Source: Streptomyces sp. NBC_00464 (GTDB taxonomy: Bacteria; Actinomycetota; Actinomycetes; Streptomycetales; Streptomycetaceae). From it: a DNA stretch of 64,000 nt. The stretch lies in the NCBI RefSeq assembly GCF_036013915.1, contig NZ_CP107899.1, forward strand, positions 2,356,001-2,420,000. Reading direction: 5' to 3'. The position numbers were made by a program, and so were the translations under genes. The stretch's first letter is position 1. The number at the start of each line of letters is the position of its first letter. This document shows, piece after piece, positions 21,046-30,426 of the stretch. Under the pieces are notes generated by a model, which was not told the origin of the DNA, searched no databases, and was given only the letters and a program-made list of their open reading frames with translations.

Positions 21046-22461
21046 ATGACGGACGAGAATTCGACAGCAGCGGCCGGCGGCGGCTACCGCATCGAGCACG
21101 ACTCGATGGGCGAGGTCCGGGTACCCGCCGACGCGAAGTGGCGGGCCCAGACCCAGCGGGCCGTGGAGAACTTCCCGATCTCCGGACAGCGCCTGGAGCG
21201 GGCCCACATCGCCGCCCTGGCCCAGGTCAAGGCGGCGGCGGCCAAGGTGAACGCCGAACTGAAGGTCCTCGACCCGGAGATCGCCGAGGCCATCCAGGAG
21301 GCCGCGGCGGAGGTCGCCGAGGGACGCTGGGACGCGCACTTCCCCATCGACGTCTTCCAGACAGGTTCCGGCACCTCCTCGAACATGAACACCAACGAGG
21401 TCCTGGCCACACTCGCCACCGAGCGCCTCGGCCGCGACGTCCACCCCAACGATCACGTCAACGCCTCGCAGTCCTCCAACGACGTCTTCCCCTCCTCCAT
21501 CCACATCGCCGCGACCGGCGCGGTGACGGGAGCGCTGATCCCGGCCCTGGACCATCTGGCGGCGGCACTGGAGCGCAAGTCCGCCGAGTTCGCGGACGTC
21601 GTGAAGTCGGGGCGTACGCACCTGATGGACGCCACCCCCGTCACCCTGGGCCAGGAATTCGGCGGGTACGCCGCGCAGATCCGCTACGGCATCGAGCGGC
21701 TGCGCGCCTCCCTCCCCCGCCTCGCCGAGCTGCCGCTGGGCGGCACGGCCGTCGGCACCGGCATCAACACCCCGCCCGGCTTCTCCGCCGCCGTCATCGC
21801 CGAGGTCGCCCGCGTCACCGGGCTGCCGCTCACCGAGGCCCGGGACCACTTCGAGGCCCAGGGCGCACGGGACGGCCTCGTCGAGACCTCCGGCCAGCTC
21901 CGCACGATCGCGGTCTCCCTCACCAAGATCTCCAACGATCTGCGCTGGATGGCATCGGGCCCGCGCACCGGACTGGCCGAGATCAGCCTCCCCGACCTCC
22001 AGCCGGGGTCCTCGATCATGCCGGGCAAGGTGAATCCGGTCATTCCCGAGGCCGTGCTGATGGTCGCCGCCCAGGTGACGGGGAACGACGCCACGGTCGC
22101 CGTCGCGGGCGCCGCCGGCAACTTCGAGCTGAACGTCATGCTCCCGGTCATCGCGAAGAACCTGCTGGAGTCCGTCCGGCTGCTGACCAACGTCTCCCGG
22201 CTGCTCGCGGACCGTACGGTCGACGGAATCACGGCGAACGTGGAGCGGGCCAGGGAGTACGCGGAGTCCTCACCGTCCGTCGTCACCCCGCTGAACAAGT
22301 ACATCGGTTACGAGGAGGCCGCGAAGGTCGCCAAGAAGTCCCTGGCCGAGCGGAGGACGATCCGCGAGGTGGTGCTGGCCTCGGGCTACGTCGAGCGCGG
22401 CGACCTCACCGTGGAACAGCTCGACGAGGCGCTGGACGTGTTGCGTATGACCCGTCCGTGA
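21046..22461 (+). CDS. fumC: Class II fumarate hydratase
   Basis: A 471-residue iron-free tetrameric fumarase. Signature [15 protein letters not shown], the SS loop of the fumarase/aspartase superfamily, is intact; [33 protein letters not shown] and [17 protein letters not shown] are the other three active-site regions. AGGAGG lies 9 nt before ATG 21046. It is oxygen-stable, in contrast to the class I enzyme at 13531-15198, so the two may be used under different redox or iron conditions. Confidence 0.96.
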   Translation: MTDENSTAAAGGGYRIEHDSMGEVRVPADAKWRAQTQRAVENFPISGQRLERAHIAALAQVKAAAAKVNAELKVLDPEIAEAIQEAAAEVAEGRWDAHFPIDVFQTGSGTSSNMNTNEVLATLATERLGRDVHPNDHVNASQSSNDVFPSSIHIAATGAVTGALIPALDHLAAALERKSAEFADVVKSGRTHLMDATPVTLGQEFGGYAAQIRYGIERLRASLPRLAELPLGGTAVGTGINTPPGFSAAVIAEVARVTGLPLTEARDHFEAQGARDGLVETSGQLRTIAVSLTKISNDLRWMASGPRTGLAEISLPDLQPGSSIMPGKVNPVIPEAVLMVAAQVTGNDATVAVAGAAGNFELNVMLPVIAKNLLESVRLLTNVSRLLADRTVDGITANVERAREYAESSPSVVTPLNKYIGYEEAAKVAKKSLAERRTIREVVLASGYVERGDLTVEQLDEALDVLRMTRP

Positions 22462-22505
22462 CGCGCGTCGCTGCGCGAGGGGGGCGCGCTCATTAAGATC
22501 TCTCC

Positions 22506-23225
22506 ATGACAGGTACCGGAGAGACCGAGCGCTGGGCGCCGGGTGATCAGATCCTGTGGCGCTACCGCGGTAACGGACCGCGGCGGCGCGGCCCCGGTCC
22601 CGGCCGGTCGCCGAACCCCGTGCACATCTGCCGCCCCGTCACCGTCGTCCAGGACACCGACGAGCTGCTCGCCGTCTGGGTCGCCCCCGGCACCGAGTGC
22701 GTGAAGCCGGTGCTGGCGGACGGCACCGACGTGCACGCCGAGCCGCTCGCCACCCGGTACACGGCCCCGCGCACCACCGCCCGCTCGCCCTGGCTGGGCA
22801 ACGGGGTCCTGAAGCTGGCCCGGCCCGGCGAACCGTGGTCCGTCTGGCTGTTCTGGGACCGGGGCTGGCAGTTCCGCAGCTGGTACGTGAACCTGGAGGA
22901 ACCGCGGACCCGCTGGACGGGCGGCATCGACTCCGAGGACCACTTCCTCGACATCTCGGTCTACCCGGACCGCAGCTGGCTCTGGCGCGACGAGGACGAG
23001 TTCGCCCAGGCCCAGCAGGTCGGCCTGATGACCCCGGCCGCCGCCCGGCAGGTGCGTGCGGCTGGACAGGCCGCGGTCGGCGTGATCCGCGACTGGGGGG
23101 CGCCGTTCCGGGACGGCTGGGAGGACTGGCGGCCCGATCCGCGCTGGCGGGTGCCCGCGCTGCCCGCCGACTGGGACCGGTTGCCGGATGACTGGGACCG
23201 CACCCCCTCCGCCATGCCGTCGTGA
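22506..23225 (+). CDS. DUF402 / FomD-like protein
   Basis: A 239-residue protein of the DUF402 family, whose characterised member FomD hydrolyses a CMP-ester intermediate in fosfomycin synthesis and whose relatives are nucleotide phosphatases. Landmarks are WYVNLEEPRTRWTGGIDSED with the metal-binding Asp/Glu cluster, FLDISVYPDRSWLWRDEDEF and the C-terminal helix. No phosphonate genes are near, so a housekeeping nucleotide-related role is more likely than antibiotic synthesis. ATG 22506 follows fumC by 44 bp on the same strand. Confidence 0.85.
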   Translation: MTGTGETERWAPGDQILWRYRGNGPRRRGPGPGRSPNPVHICRPVTVVQDTDELLAVWVAPGTECVKPVLADGTDVHAEPLATRYTAPRTTARSPWLGNGVLKLARPGEPWSVWLFWDRGWQFRSWYVNLEEPRTRWTGGIDSEDHFLDISVYPDRSWLWRDEDEFAQAQQVGLMTPAAARQVRAAGQAAVGVIRDWGAPFRDGWEDWRPDPRWRVPALPADWDRLPDDWDRTPSAMPS

Positions 23226-23358
23226 GACCCTTGATGCACCCCAGGGGGGCAAACGTAGGATCGTCCCGAGAAGATCAGCTCTGCCCCAACCGACGGGCAC
23301 GGCACACGACCTGACCGTAAGTCATCGACTTGTCGCACACGTTGCACGCTTCATGAAC

Positions 23359-23403
23359 CGCATCAGTCGTATGAGTCGCACGAGTTGTCTGAATCGCATG
23401 AGC
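23359..23403 (+). repeat. Five 9-bp tandem repeats, consensus near CGCATGAGT
   Basis: CGCATCAGT, CGTATGAGT, CGCACGAGT, TGTCTGAAT and CGCATGAGC follow each other with no gap. They are unusual for the genome and lie in the leader of the SpoIIE-family gene. A frame starting at ATG 23353 would read them as Arg-Met/Ile/Thr-Ser type triplets. Confidence 0.7.
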
Positions 23404-23423
23404 CATGACGAGGGGGTGGAGAC

Positions 23424-23615
23424 GTGCTCGCTGGCCGCCGCCCGGCCGCCGGAAACGTTGTCATCGACGCCCCGTGCGGACATCCGGTTTCGGCCCCGTG
23501 TTCCGGGGCACGAGATGTCAGCCGTTGTGATCGCCGCTCTTGCCGGGGCACAGTAGCGCCCCACGAGGTGACTGCCTCATACAACCGGCCCGGACGGACG
23601 GAACCCCACGCGTGA
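23424..23615 (+). CDS. Small upstream ORF coupled to the SpoIIE-family gene
   Basis: A possible 63-residue protein (starts MLAGRRPAAGNVV, Cys-rich middle with APCGHPV, APCSG, SRCDRRSC). It is offered because GGGGGTGGAGA lies at good distance before GTG 23424 and its TGA overlaps the GTG of the phosphatase gene (GTGA), the usual sign of translational coupling. Against it: third-position GC is clearly lower than in neighbours and I recognise no family. It may be a real small protein, a leader peptide, or chance. Confidence 0.35.
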   Translation: MLAGRRPAAGNVVIDAPCGHPVSAPCSGARDVSRCDRRSCRGTVAPHEVTASYNRPGRTEPHA

Positions 23616-25525
23616 CGGAGCACCCCACCTCCCACGAAGGCCGACAGCCTCTCGCCGCCCGGTCGCAGGAACGCACCCGGCCACGGCAGCGCGACGCCGC
23701 GTCGGCGGCCGCTGCCGGTGCGGCGATCCCGGCCCCGGCCAAGGCCCCGAACCCGGCCGCGGCCGGAACGGGCCCCACGGCCGGGCCCGACCCGCAGGCG
23801 GCAGCCCGTCGCGAGGGCGACCGGCTGCGCTTCGTAGGTGCCGCGACCCGGCGGATCGCCCGCGGCATAGACCTGGACGAGATCGTGCTCGGGCTGTGCC
23901 GGGCCAGTGTGCCGACGTTCTCCGACGCCATACTCGTCTACCTCCGCGACCCGCTGCCGGTCGGCGACGAGCGGCCCGTCAACCCGTTCGTGCTGCGGCT
24001 GCGCCGCTCCGACCGGCTGCGGCTGAGCGACGAGGACACCGAGAACCTCTCGGAGACCGAGCGGCTGCGACTGCCCACCATCGACCCGCAGACCGATCTG
24101 ACGCCCGCCTCCGAACTGTGCGAGGTCCTGGCCGGCGGCGCGCTGGCCGAGGTGCTGCGCGGGGTGCGTCCGGTCTTCGGCGACTCCGCCGCGGCCCGGG
24201 TCGCGCTGCCGGAGCTGCTCGGCGCGGGCCGCACGGTGCCGTCCGGCCACCGGGCGATCCTCGCGCCGCTGCGCGGGCGGCGCCGGGTGATCGGTGCGGC
24301 GGTCTTCCTGCGCGGCACCGAGCGCCCGCCCTTCGAGGCCAACGACCTGCTGGTCGCGGCCCAGCTGGCCACACACACCGCGCTCGGCATCGACAAGGCC
24401 GTGCTGTACGGCCGCGAGGCGTACATCGCCGACGAGCTCCAGCGCACCATGCTGCCCGACTCGCTCCCGCAGCCCACCGGCGTCCGGCTGGCCTCCCGCT
24501 ACCTCCCCGCCGCCGAGACGGCCCGGGTCGGGGGCGACTGGTACGACGCGATCCCGCTGCCCGGCAGCCGGGTCGCCCTGGTCGTCGGCGACGTCATGGG
24601 CCACTCCATGACCTCCGCCGCGATCATGGGCCAGCTGCGCACCACCGCCCAGACCCTGGCCGGTCTCGACCTGCCGCCGCAGGAGGTCCTGCACCACCTC
24701 GACGAGCAGGCCCAGCGGCTCGGCAGCGACCGCATGGCGACCTGCCTGTACGCGGTGTACGACCCCGTCGCGCACCGCATCACCATCGCCAACGCCGGCC
24801 ACCCGCCGCCCGTCCTGCTCCACCTCGGCGGCCGGGCCGAGGTGCTGAAGGTGCCGCCGGGCGCCCCGATCGGCGTGGGCGGAGTGGACTTCGAGGCCGT
24901 CGAGCTGGACGCGCCCGCGGGCGCCACCCTGCTCCTCTACACCGACGGCCTGGTGGAGTCGCGGCTGCGCGACGTCTGGACCGGCATCGAGCAGCTGCGC
25001 GAGCGCCTCGCCGCCACGGCCCGGCTGACCGGCCCCGACCACTCGCCGCCGCTGGAGGCCCTCTGCGACGACGTGCTGGACATGCTCGGCCCCGGCGACC
25101 GGGACGACGACATCGCGCTGCTCGCCGCCCGCTTCGACGGGATCGCACCGAGCGATGTCGCCTACTGGTTCCTGGAGCCGGAGGACTCCGCCCCGGGCCG
25201 GGCCCGCAGGCTGGCCCGGCGCGCCCTCAGCCGCTGGGGTCTGGACGACCTGTCGGACTCGGTGGAGCTGCTGGTCAGCGAGGTGGTGACCAACGCCGTG
25301 CGGTATGCGGAGCGGCCGGTCACCCTGCGGCTGCTGCGGACCGACATCCTGCGCTGCGAGGTCGGCGACGACTCCCCGCAGCTGCCCCGGCAGCGCCGGG
25401 CCCGGGACATGGACGAGGGCGGCCGCGGCCTGTTCCTGGTGAACCGGCTGGCCCGGCGGTGGGGCGCGACGCGTCTGTCGACCGGCAAGGTGGTCTGGTT
25501 CGAGATGCCCACCCGGGGGCAGTGA
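23612..25525 (+). CDS. SpoIIE-family serine phosphatase with GAF-like and HATPase domains
   Basis: A 637-residue signalling protein. After a low-complexity Ala/Pro N-terminus (to about 65) comes a GAF-like sensor region (about 70-270), then the PPM/SpoIIE phosphatase domain (about 280-500) with metal ligands in GGDWYDAI, VVGDVMGHSM, NAGHPPPVL, TDGLVESR and DRDDDIALLA, and finally a GHKL ATPase of anti-sigma-factor type (LLVSEVVTNAVRYA, RGLFLVNRLARRWG). The mix of phosphatase and kinase-like domains is common in streptomycetes for control of anti-anti-sigma factors. GTG 23612 is inferred from overlap with the small upstream ORF. Confidence 0.9.
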   Translation: MTEHPTSHEGRQPLAARSQERTRPRQRDAASAAAAGAAIPAPAKAPNPAAAGTGPTAGPDPQAAARREGDRLRFVGAATRRIARGIDLDEIVLGLCRASVPTFSDAILVYLRDPLPVGDERPVNPFVLRLRRSDRLRLSDEDTENLSETERLRLPTIDPQTDLTPASELCEVLAGGALAEVLRGVRPVFGDSAAARVALPELLGAGRTVPSGHRAILAPLRGRRRVIGAAVFLRGTERPPFEANDLLVAAQLATHTALGIDKAVLYGREAYIADELQRTMLPDSLPQPTGVRLASRYLPAAETARVGGDWYDAIPLPGSRVALVVGDVMGHSMTSAAIMGQLRTTAQTLAGLDLPPQEVLHHLDEQAQRLGSDRMATCLYAVYDPVAHRITIANAGHPPPVLLHLGGRAEVLKVPPGAPIGVGGVDFEAVELDAPAGATLLLYTDGLVESRLRDVWTGIEQLRERLAATARLTGPDHSPPLEALCDDVLDMLGPGDRDDDIALLAARFDGIAPSDVAYWFLEPEDSAPGRARRLARRALSRWGLDDLSDSVELLVSEVVTNAVRYAERPVTLRLLRTDILRCEVGDDSPQLPRQRRARDMDEGGRGLFLVNRLARRWGATRLSTGKVVWFEMPTRGQ

Positions 25526-25540
25526 CCGGGCTCCCGCCGC

Positions 25541-25567
25541 CCGGGTTCCGTGACCTCCGGAACCCGG
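25541..25567 (+). terminator. Hairpin after the SpoIIE-family gene
   Basis: CCGGGTTCCG ... CGGAACCCGG with a short loop, 16 bp after the stop and before the convergent hypothetical gene. Confidence 0.65.
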
Positions 25568-25621
25568 GGCGGTCATCCCACGCAGCCCTCGGAGGATGCG
25601 GGTGGGACGAGGGACCGCGGC

Positions 25622-26386
25622 TCAGCACGTGGCCACCGGCACCGCGGTCACGGGCTGCGCGTCGGCGTCCGCACCGAGACTCCGGGTGAACGCGTAGCAC
25701 TGCTGGACCGGTGTCCCGTCGCCGTTCTCACGGACGAGCACCGTGACGACCACCGCCTCGTCGGACCGGCGGACCCTCTTCACGGAGTAGGGACGCTGCT
25801 GGTCAGCGGGATCCAGGACCCGGGCCACCTCTGCCCGGGTCACCTTCTCGGCGGCCATGGTCTTGATGCGTTTCTGCGCGAGGGCCACGTCGGCGGAGAT
25901 CATCCGGCTCGGCGCGCACGCTCCGCGGTCGCGTTCGACCGGCTTCGTTTCCCACGTCCCCCGGGGCGTCCGCACGGACGTCAGGGTGAAGCAGCGTTCC
26001 ACCTCGATGGGACCGGCAGCGAGCAGGATCGCCTCCTCGGTGTAGAAGGAGGACCACGAGACGGTGGCGGTGTAGGTCCCGTGTGCCCGGTCGTACACGA
26101 TGACCGGTGCCTGCGTGTGCCGCCGGATGACGCCGATCAGTGCGTCGGGGGCCGTTGAGCGGCTGGAGGACAGTGCGCGGGACGTGCTGTCCGATGCGTG
26201 CCGGGCCTGCGCGAGGACAAAGGCCGTGGCGGCCTCCTTCCGCTGGGCGTTCACGTGCCCCGCATGCCACACCGAGTACCAGAAGTAGGCGAGCAGTGCG
26301 GCCGGCAGCATCAGCAGAATGAGGCAGCCGGTGGCGGCGCGACGGGTGAACCGGCCCGCCGCCACCGGAGAGCTGGACGTTCTCAA
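25622..26386 (-). CDS. Membrane-anchored hypothetical protein
   Basis: A 254-residue protein I do not recognise. It has a short basic start, one transmembrane segment (about residues 19-40, GCLILLMLPAALLAYFWYSV) and an extracytoplasmic domain with four cysteines that may pair (ERCFTLTS, RGACAPSR, QQCYAFTR and a C-terminal Cys). An Ala-rich helical stretch follows the membrane segment. It lies downstream of the penicillin-binding protein gene on the same strand, but a 195-bp gap with a strong hairpin separates them, so a shared job is not implied. Confidence 0.6.
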   Translation of the reverse strand: MRTSSSPVAAGRFTRRAATGCLILLMLPAALLAYFWYSVWHAGHVNAQRKEAATAFVLAQARHASDSTSRALSSSRSTAPDALIGVIRRHTQAPVIVYDRAHGTYTATVSWSSFYTEEAILLAAGPIEVERCFTLTSVRTPRGTWETKPVERDRGACAPSRMISADVALAQKRIKTMAAEKVTRAEVARVLDPADQQRPYSVKRVRRSDEAVVVTVLVRENGDGTPVQQCYAFTRSLGADADAQPVTAVPVATC

Positions 26387-26516
26387 CTGACCGCGTCACC
26401 TCTTCGGGCCGATCTTCGGGCCGACTGACATCCGGCTCCCCCTCGGGGAGTTCACGAATTCGTTGATGCCTTCGGCATCATCGCACGCCCGTTCGGGTCG
26501 CCGCCGGGGTACGCGG

Positions 26517-26556
26517 ACGGGCGGTGCGCGAGGAGAAGTCCTCGCGCACCGCCCGT
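26517..26556 (-). terminator. Perfect 18-bp-arm terminator after the PBP gene
   Basis: ACGGGCGGTGCGCGAGGA, loop GAAG, exact reverse complement. It sits 24 bp beyond the stop of the penicillin-binding protein gene. A smaller GATGCC-TTCG-GGCATC type hairpin lies a little further on near 26464-26478. Confidence 0.8.
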
Positions 26557-26580
26557 TTCTGCGCCCGTCATGTCAGCCGG

Positions 26581-28884
26581 TCAACGTGTCGCCGCGTTCT
26601 CGTTGTCAGGCCGGTTGTTGTCCCCGGGGTCCAGCGGGAGTTCGGGGGTGGTGGACGGCCCCGGCTCGGTCGACGGGCCGGTGGGCGGCTCGCTCGTCGG
26701 CTCTCCCGAGGGGCTGGCGGGCGGCGTGGTCTCCGGGGGCTCGGTCGTCGCGGGCGGTGTGGTTGCGGGCGCCTTGGTCGTCGGATCGTCGGAGGGCGAC
26801 ACCTCTTCGGAGGGCGACGCGGGCGCGCTCGGCGAGCTGGTGTCCGGCGGCGGGGTGATCGCGGCGCCCATGTCGGTGTCGAGCACGAACTTGCCCGGGT
26901 CGCCCATGGCCTTCGCGGTGAAGTCCGCCCAGATCTGGGCCGGGAAGCCACCACCGTTGACGCGGCCACCGCCGCCTGCGCCCTTGAGGGTCACCTGGTC
27001 GTACTTGTGGATCTTCTTGCCGTTCTCGCCGGTGCGGTCGAAGGCCGCTTCACCGAACAGGCCGACCGAGGTGACGAGATTGGGGGTGTAGCCGGTGAAC
27101 CAGGCGGACTTGTTGTCGTCCGAGGTACCGGTCTTGCCCGCGATCTGCTGGTCGGCGAGTCCCTCGGCGTTCCGTACCGCCTCGTGGGCCGTACCGTCGT
27201 CGACGACTCCGGTCAGCACGGAGGTCACGGAGTCCGCGGCCTGGCGCGTGATCACCTGGTCGCCGATCGCGTCGGGCATCTGCACCGGGTCGTCGCTCTG
27301 GTGCACGGCCGACTTCACGATCTGCGGGGTGACCTTCTTGCCGTGGTTGTCGAGCGTGGCGTAGATCCCGGCCATCTCCATCGGGCTCGCGCCCATGGAG
27401 CCGAGCGTCTGCGCGGGCACGGCGTCGAGGCCCTTCACATCCATGCCGAGCTTGCCGGCGGTCTGCATCACCTCATCCATGCCGACGTCCACGCCCATCT
27501 GCGCGAAGACGGAGTTGATGGACTTGTTCATCGCGGTCTGGACGGTGACCGATCCGTAGTCGCGGTCGTCCTCGTTCTCCGGTGAGAACGCGACGTCACT
27601 GCCCACGACCGGCCGCTTGCTGGTGCCGTCGTAGCGGGTGTTGGCGGTGATCTGCTGGTCGTCCTGCGTCACCGACTCCTGGTCGAGCGCGGCGGCGAGA
27701 ATGACCGGCTTGAAGGTGGAGGCGGGCTGGAAGTCCGTCCGGGCCGCGTTCGACGACCAGTGTTCGCTCTGGCCGCGCCCGCCGTACAGGGCGAGCACCG
27801 CGCCGGTCTTCGGATTCACCGATACGGCACCGGCCTGGATGTCCTGGTCGAGCTTGCGCTTCTTCGTGTCCAGGTTGTCGATCAGCTTCGTCTCGACCGA
27901 CTTCTCCAGCTGCTGCTGCTTCTTCTTGTCGATGTTGACGGTGATCGTCCAGCCACCGAGGTCGAACTGCTCGCTGCTCATGCCCGTCGCCTGCAGCACC
28001 GACTTGCGGGCCGCTTCGACGATGTACCCCTTCTGCCCCGCGACCCCGTTCACCGGCTTGGGGTCCTGCGGAACCGGGAACTTCAGGCCCTGGCGCTCGC
28101 CGGCGTCCAGCCACTTCTCCTCGACCATGTTGTCCAGGACGTAGTTCCAGCGCTCCTTGACGAGCGCCTTGCTCTTCGGGCCGGCGACGGCCCAGTCGTA
28201 CTGGCTGGGGGCCTGGAGCAGGGCGGCGAGGTAGGCACCCTCGGCCACGTTCAGCTCCTTGGCGTCCTTGCCGTAGTACGCCTGCGCCGCGGCCTGGATG
28301 CCGTAGGCCTGCCGGCCGTAGAAGCTGGTGTTGATGTAGCCGGCGAGGATCTCCTTCTTGCTCCGCTTCTGGTCGACCTTCAGTGAGATGACCAGCTCTT
28401 TGAGCTTCCGGGTGACCGTCTGGTCCTGGTCGAGGTAGTAGTTCTTGACGTACTGCTGGGTGATGGTCGAGCCACCCTGCTTGCCCTTGCCGGAAACGGT
28501 GTTGAACAGGCCGCGTGCGGTGCCCTTGAAGTCGACGCCCTTGTCGTCGTAGAACGACTTGTTCTCGGCGGCGACGAAGGTCATCTGGACGTCCTTGGGC
28601 ACCTGCGCGAGGTCCACGATCTCCCGGTTGACCTCGCCCGTCCTGGCCAGCAGGGTCCCGTCGGAGTACTTGTAGATGTTGCTCTGCAGCTTGGCCTGGG
28701 CATTGCCCTCGGGCACGTCCACGAGCATGTAGAGCACGGCGAAGCCGCCCATGCCCAGCAGGCAGACGGTGAAGGCCGCGCCCAGTAGTTTCCGCCAGGT
28801 GAAGAGTCTGCGTATGCCGCCGCCGCTCTTCCCGGCCCGCCGCGACCCGCGCCGCTGAGCTCGTCGCGCATCCGCTCGACCCAT
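26581..28884 (-). CDS. Class A (bifunctional) penicillin-binding protein
   Basis: A 767-residue peptidoglycan glycosyltransferase/transpeptidase. Order: basic cytoplasmic tail, one membrane anchor (about 35-55), GT51 domain with FVAAENKSFYDDKGVDFKG and KGKQGGSTITQQYVKNYYL, then the transpeptidase with the three catalytic motifs STFK (in QPASTFKPVIL), SIN (in NKSINSVFAQ) and KTGT (in AGKTGTSDDNKS). The last 100 or so residues are a Pro/Thr/Ser/Glu-rich tail, common in actinobacterial PBPs and probably spanning the wall. ATG 28884 has GGGAGC upstream and leaves a normal cytoplasmic tail. Confidence 0.95.
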   Translation of the reverse strand: MGRADARRAQRRGSRRAGKSGGGIRRLFTWRKLLGAAFTVCLLGMGGFAVLYMLVDVPEGNAQAKLQSNIYKYSDGTLLARTGEVNREIVDLAQVPKDVQMTFVAAENKSFYDDKGVDFKGTARGLFNTVSGKGKQGGSTITQQYVKNYYLDQDQTVTRKLKELVISLKVDQKRSKKEILAGYINTSFYGRQAYGIQAAAQAYYGKDAKELNVAEGAYLAALLQAPSQYDWAVAGPKSKALVKERWNYVLDNMVEEKWLDAGERQGLKFPVPQDPKPVNGVAGQKGYIVEAARKSVLQATGMSSEQFDLGGWTITVNIDKKKQQQLEKSVETKLIDNLDTKKRKLDQDIQAGAVSVNPKTGAVLALYGGRGQSEHWSSNAARTDFQPASTFKPVILAAALDQESVTQDDQQITANTRYDGTSKRPVVGSDVAFSPENEDDRDYGSVTVQTAMNKSINSVFAQMGVDVGMDEVMQTAGKLGMDVKGLDAVPAQTLGSMGASPMEMAGIYATLDNHGKKVTPQIVKSAVHQSDDPVQMPDAIGDQVITRQAADSVTSVLTGVVDDGTAHEAVRNAEGLADQQIAGKTGTSDDNKSAWFTGYTPNLVTSVGLFGEAAFDRTGENGKKIHKYDQVTLKGAGGGGRVNGGGFPAQIWADFTAKAMGDPGKFVLDTDMGAAITPPPDTSSPSAPASPSEEVSPSDDPTTKAPATTPPATTEPPETTPPASPSGEPTSEPPTGPSTEPGPSTTPELPLDPGDNNRPDNENAATR

Positions 28885-29053
28885 TGCTGTGTTGCTCCCG
28901 TTTCTGTGCTCGACCGGATCAGCTCGGACCTGCCAGCTAACACCGTTGGCAAGGACAAAAAGCGAGCGATCCCGCATTTTCCGGACGTGACAATCAGCAC
29001 CTGTTCCCAAGGGAACCGACTCACGAGAGGTGCGCAGGGTTGCGAAAAGCATT

Positions 29054-29086
29054 AATGTGAAATCACATTGCTAGCGAACAGCTAGC
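29054..29086 (+). promoter_or_regulatory. Two palindromic boxes upstream of the SPFH gene
   Basis: AATGTGA-AA-TCACATT at 29054-29069 is a perfect palindrome; TAGC-GAACA-GCTA, inside GCTAGCGAACAGCTAGC at 29070-29086, is a second inverted repeat. Both lie within 55 bp of the start and are AT-rich islands, so regulator binding is likely; the first resembles GntR-type operators. Confidence 0.5.
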
Positions 29087-29106
29087 TACGCGAACCGGGG
29101 GATTCC

Positions 29107-30078
29107 ATGACTGAACCGAACAACCCGCACACCCCTGCCGGACCGCAGGCCGACCTCGTCCCCGACGCCCCCGAGATGCCGGAACCGCAGGTCCGCGAGA
29201 CGACGGCGCACAGCATCGCCGGCGGCCTCGGACTCCTGCTGACCGTGATCGGGGTGTTCGCCGGCATCGGTCTCGCCATCCTCGGCGGCATCATCGGGTC
29301 GAACGGGAACAACGGCGTGGGCATCCCGCTCTGCATCCTGGGCGTACTGCTCACCATCGCCTCGTTCTTCTGCATGGGCGGTGTGAAGATGGTCGCACCG
29401 GGCGAGGCCAGGGTGATCCAGCTCTTCGGCCGGTACGTGGGCACGATCCGCGCCGACGGACTGCGCTGGATCAACCCGCTGACGTCCAGCCGCAAGATCT
29501 CCACCCGGGTCCGCAACCACGAGACCGCGGTCCTCAAGGTCAACGACGCCTACGGCAACCCGATCGAGCTCGCCGCGATCGTCGTCTGGAAGGTCGAGGA
29601 CACCGCGCAGGCCCTGTTCGAGGTCGACGACTTCCTGGAGTTCGTCGCCACCCAGACCGAGGCCGCCGTCCGGCACATCGCCATCGAGTACCCGTACGAC
29701 GCCCACGACGAGGGCGGCCTCTCGCTCCGGGGCAACGCCGAGGAGATCACCGAGAAGCTGGCCGTGGAACTCACGGCACGGGTCCAGGCGGCGGGCGTAC
29801 GGATCATCGAGTCCCGCTTCAGCCACCTCGCGTACGCCCCCGAGATCGCCTCCGCGATGCTCCAGCGCCAGCAGGCGGGAGCGGTGGTCGCGGCCCGGCA
29901 GCTGATCGTCGAGGGAGCCGTCGGCATGGTCGAGATGGCGCTGAGCCGGATCGCCGAGCAGGACATCGTCGAGCTCGACCCCGAACGGAAGGCGGCCATG
30001 GTCAGCAATCTGATGGTGGTGCTGTGCGGCGACCGCGCGGTGCAGCCGGTCCTCAACACGGGCACCCTCTACCAGTGA
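29107..30078 (+). CDS. SPFH/Band 7 domain membrane protein
   Basis: A 323-residue protein with two N-terminal hydrophobic helices (about 35-62 and 70-92) and an SPFH domain (about 100-300): [38 protein letters not shown], then [10 protein letters not shown] and AEITEKL-like helices ending in [24 protein letters not shown] proteins form ring-shaped membrane assemblies that organise lipids and restrain proteases such as FtsH. The extended start ALTV-type low-complexity N-terminus is normal. GTG of the next gene overlaps its TGA, so they form an operon. Confidence 0.88.
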   Translation: MTEPNNPHTPAGPQADLVPDAPEMPEPQVRETTAHSIAGGLGLLLTVIGVFAGIGLAILGGIIGSNGNNGVGIPLCILGVLLTIASFFCMGGVKMVAPGEARVIQLFGRYVGTIRADGLRWINPLTSSRKISTRVRNHETAVLKVNDAYGNPIELAAIVVWKVEDTAQALFEVDDFLEFVATQTEAAVRHIAIEYPYDAHDEGGLSLRGNAEEITEKLAVELTARVQAAGVRIIESRFSHLAYAPEIASAMLQRQQAGAVVAARQLIVEGAVGMVEMALSRIAEQDIVELDPERKAAMVSNLMVVLCGDRAVQPVLNTGTLYQ

Positions 30079-30323
30079 CGGATCAGACCCCGCGGCGCCG
30101 CGCGCCGCAGTCCGGGCCGCAGCAGCGCAAGCAGATGCTGCTGCGGCTGGACCCGGCCGTGCACGACGCGCTGGCACGCTGGGCCTCGGACGAGCTGCGC
30201 AGCGCGAACGCGCAGATCGAGTTCCTGCTGCGGCGGGCGCTCGCCGAGGCGGGCCGGCTGCCCGGAGGCGCGGCGCCTATCCCGCGCCGCGGACGCCCAC
30301 CGAAGGCGCCGGACCCGGAGTGA
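30075..30323 (+). CDS. Small Arc-like (ribbon-helix-helix) protein
   Basis: An 82-residue basic protein overlapping the SPFH stop by four bases (GTGA). QQRKQMLLRLDPAVHDALAR, then WASDELRSANAQIEFLLRRAL gives the strand-helix-helix spacing of Arc/MetJ DNA-binding proteins, and a RRGRPPK AT-hook-like motif follows near the C-terminus. In many streptomycetes this small gene follows an SPFH gene. It may autoregulate the pair through the palindromes upstream; that is inference. Confidence 0.7.
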   Translation: MTDQTPRRRAPQSGPQQRKQMLLRLDPAVHDALARWASDELRSANAQIEFLLRRALAEAGRLPGGAAPIPRRGRPPKAPDPE

Positions 30324-30385
30324 CCACGGGGGTCCGCCCCGGCCACCGACCACCGGCCACTCGAAGGGGTGGCCCTCACCCGGTC

Positions 30386-30416
30386 GGTATACACACCAGG
30401 TATACACACCGTGTAC
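30386..30416 (+). promoter_or_regulatory. Repeated GGTATACACACC boxes upstream of the PadR gene
   Basis: GGTATACACACC occurs at 30386-30397 and 30399-30410, followed by GTGTAC at 30411-30416 as a partial inverted partner. The block ends 10 bp before the PadR start and overlaps the expected promoter. A self-controlled PadR operator is the simplest reading. Confidence 0.6.
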
Positions 30417-30426
30417 AGTCGTCGTC

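Noticed and set aside
20382..22496. 704-codon frame covering fumC
   Set aside because: Out-of-frame Arg/Gly/Pro-rich translation; fumC is the real gene in another frame.
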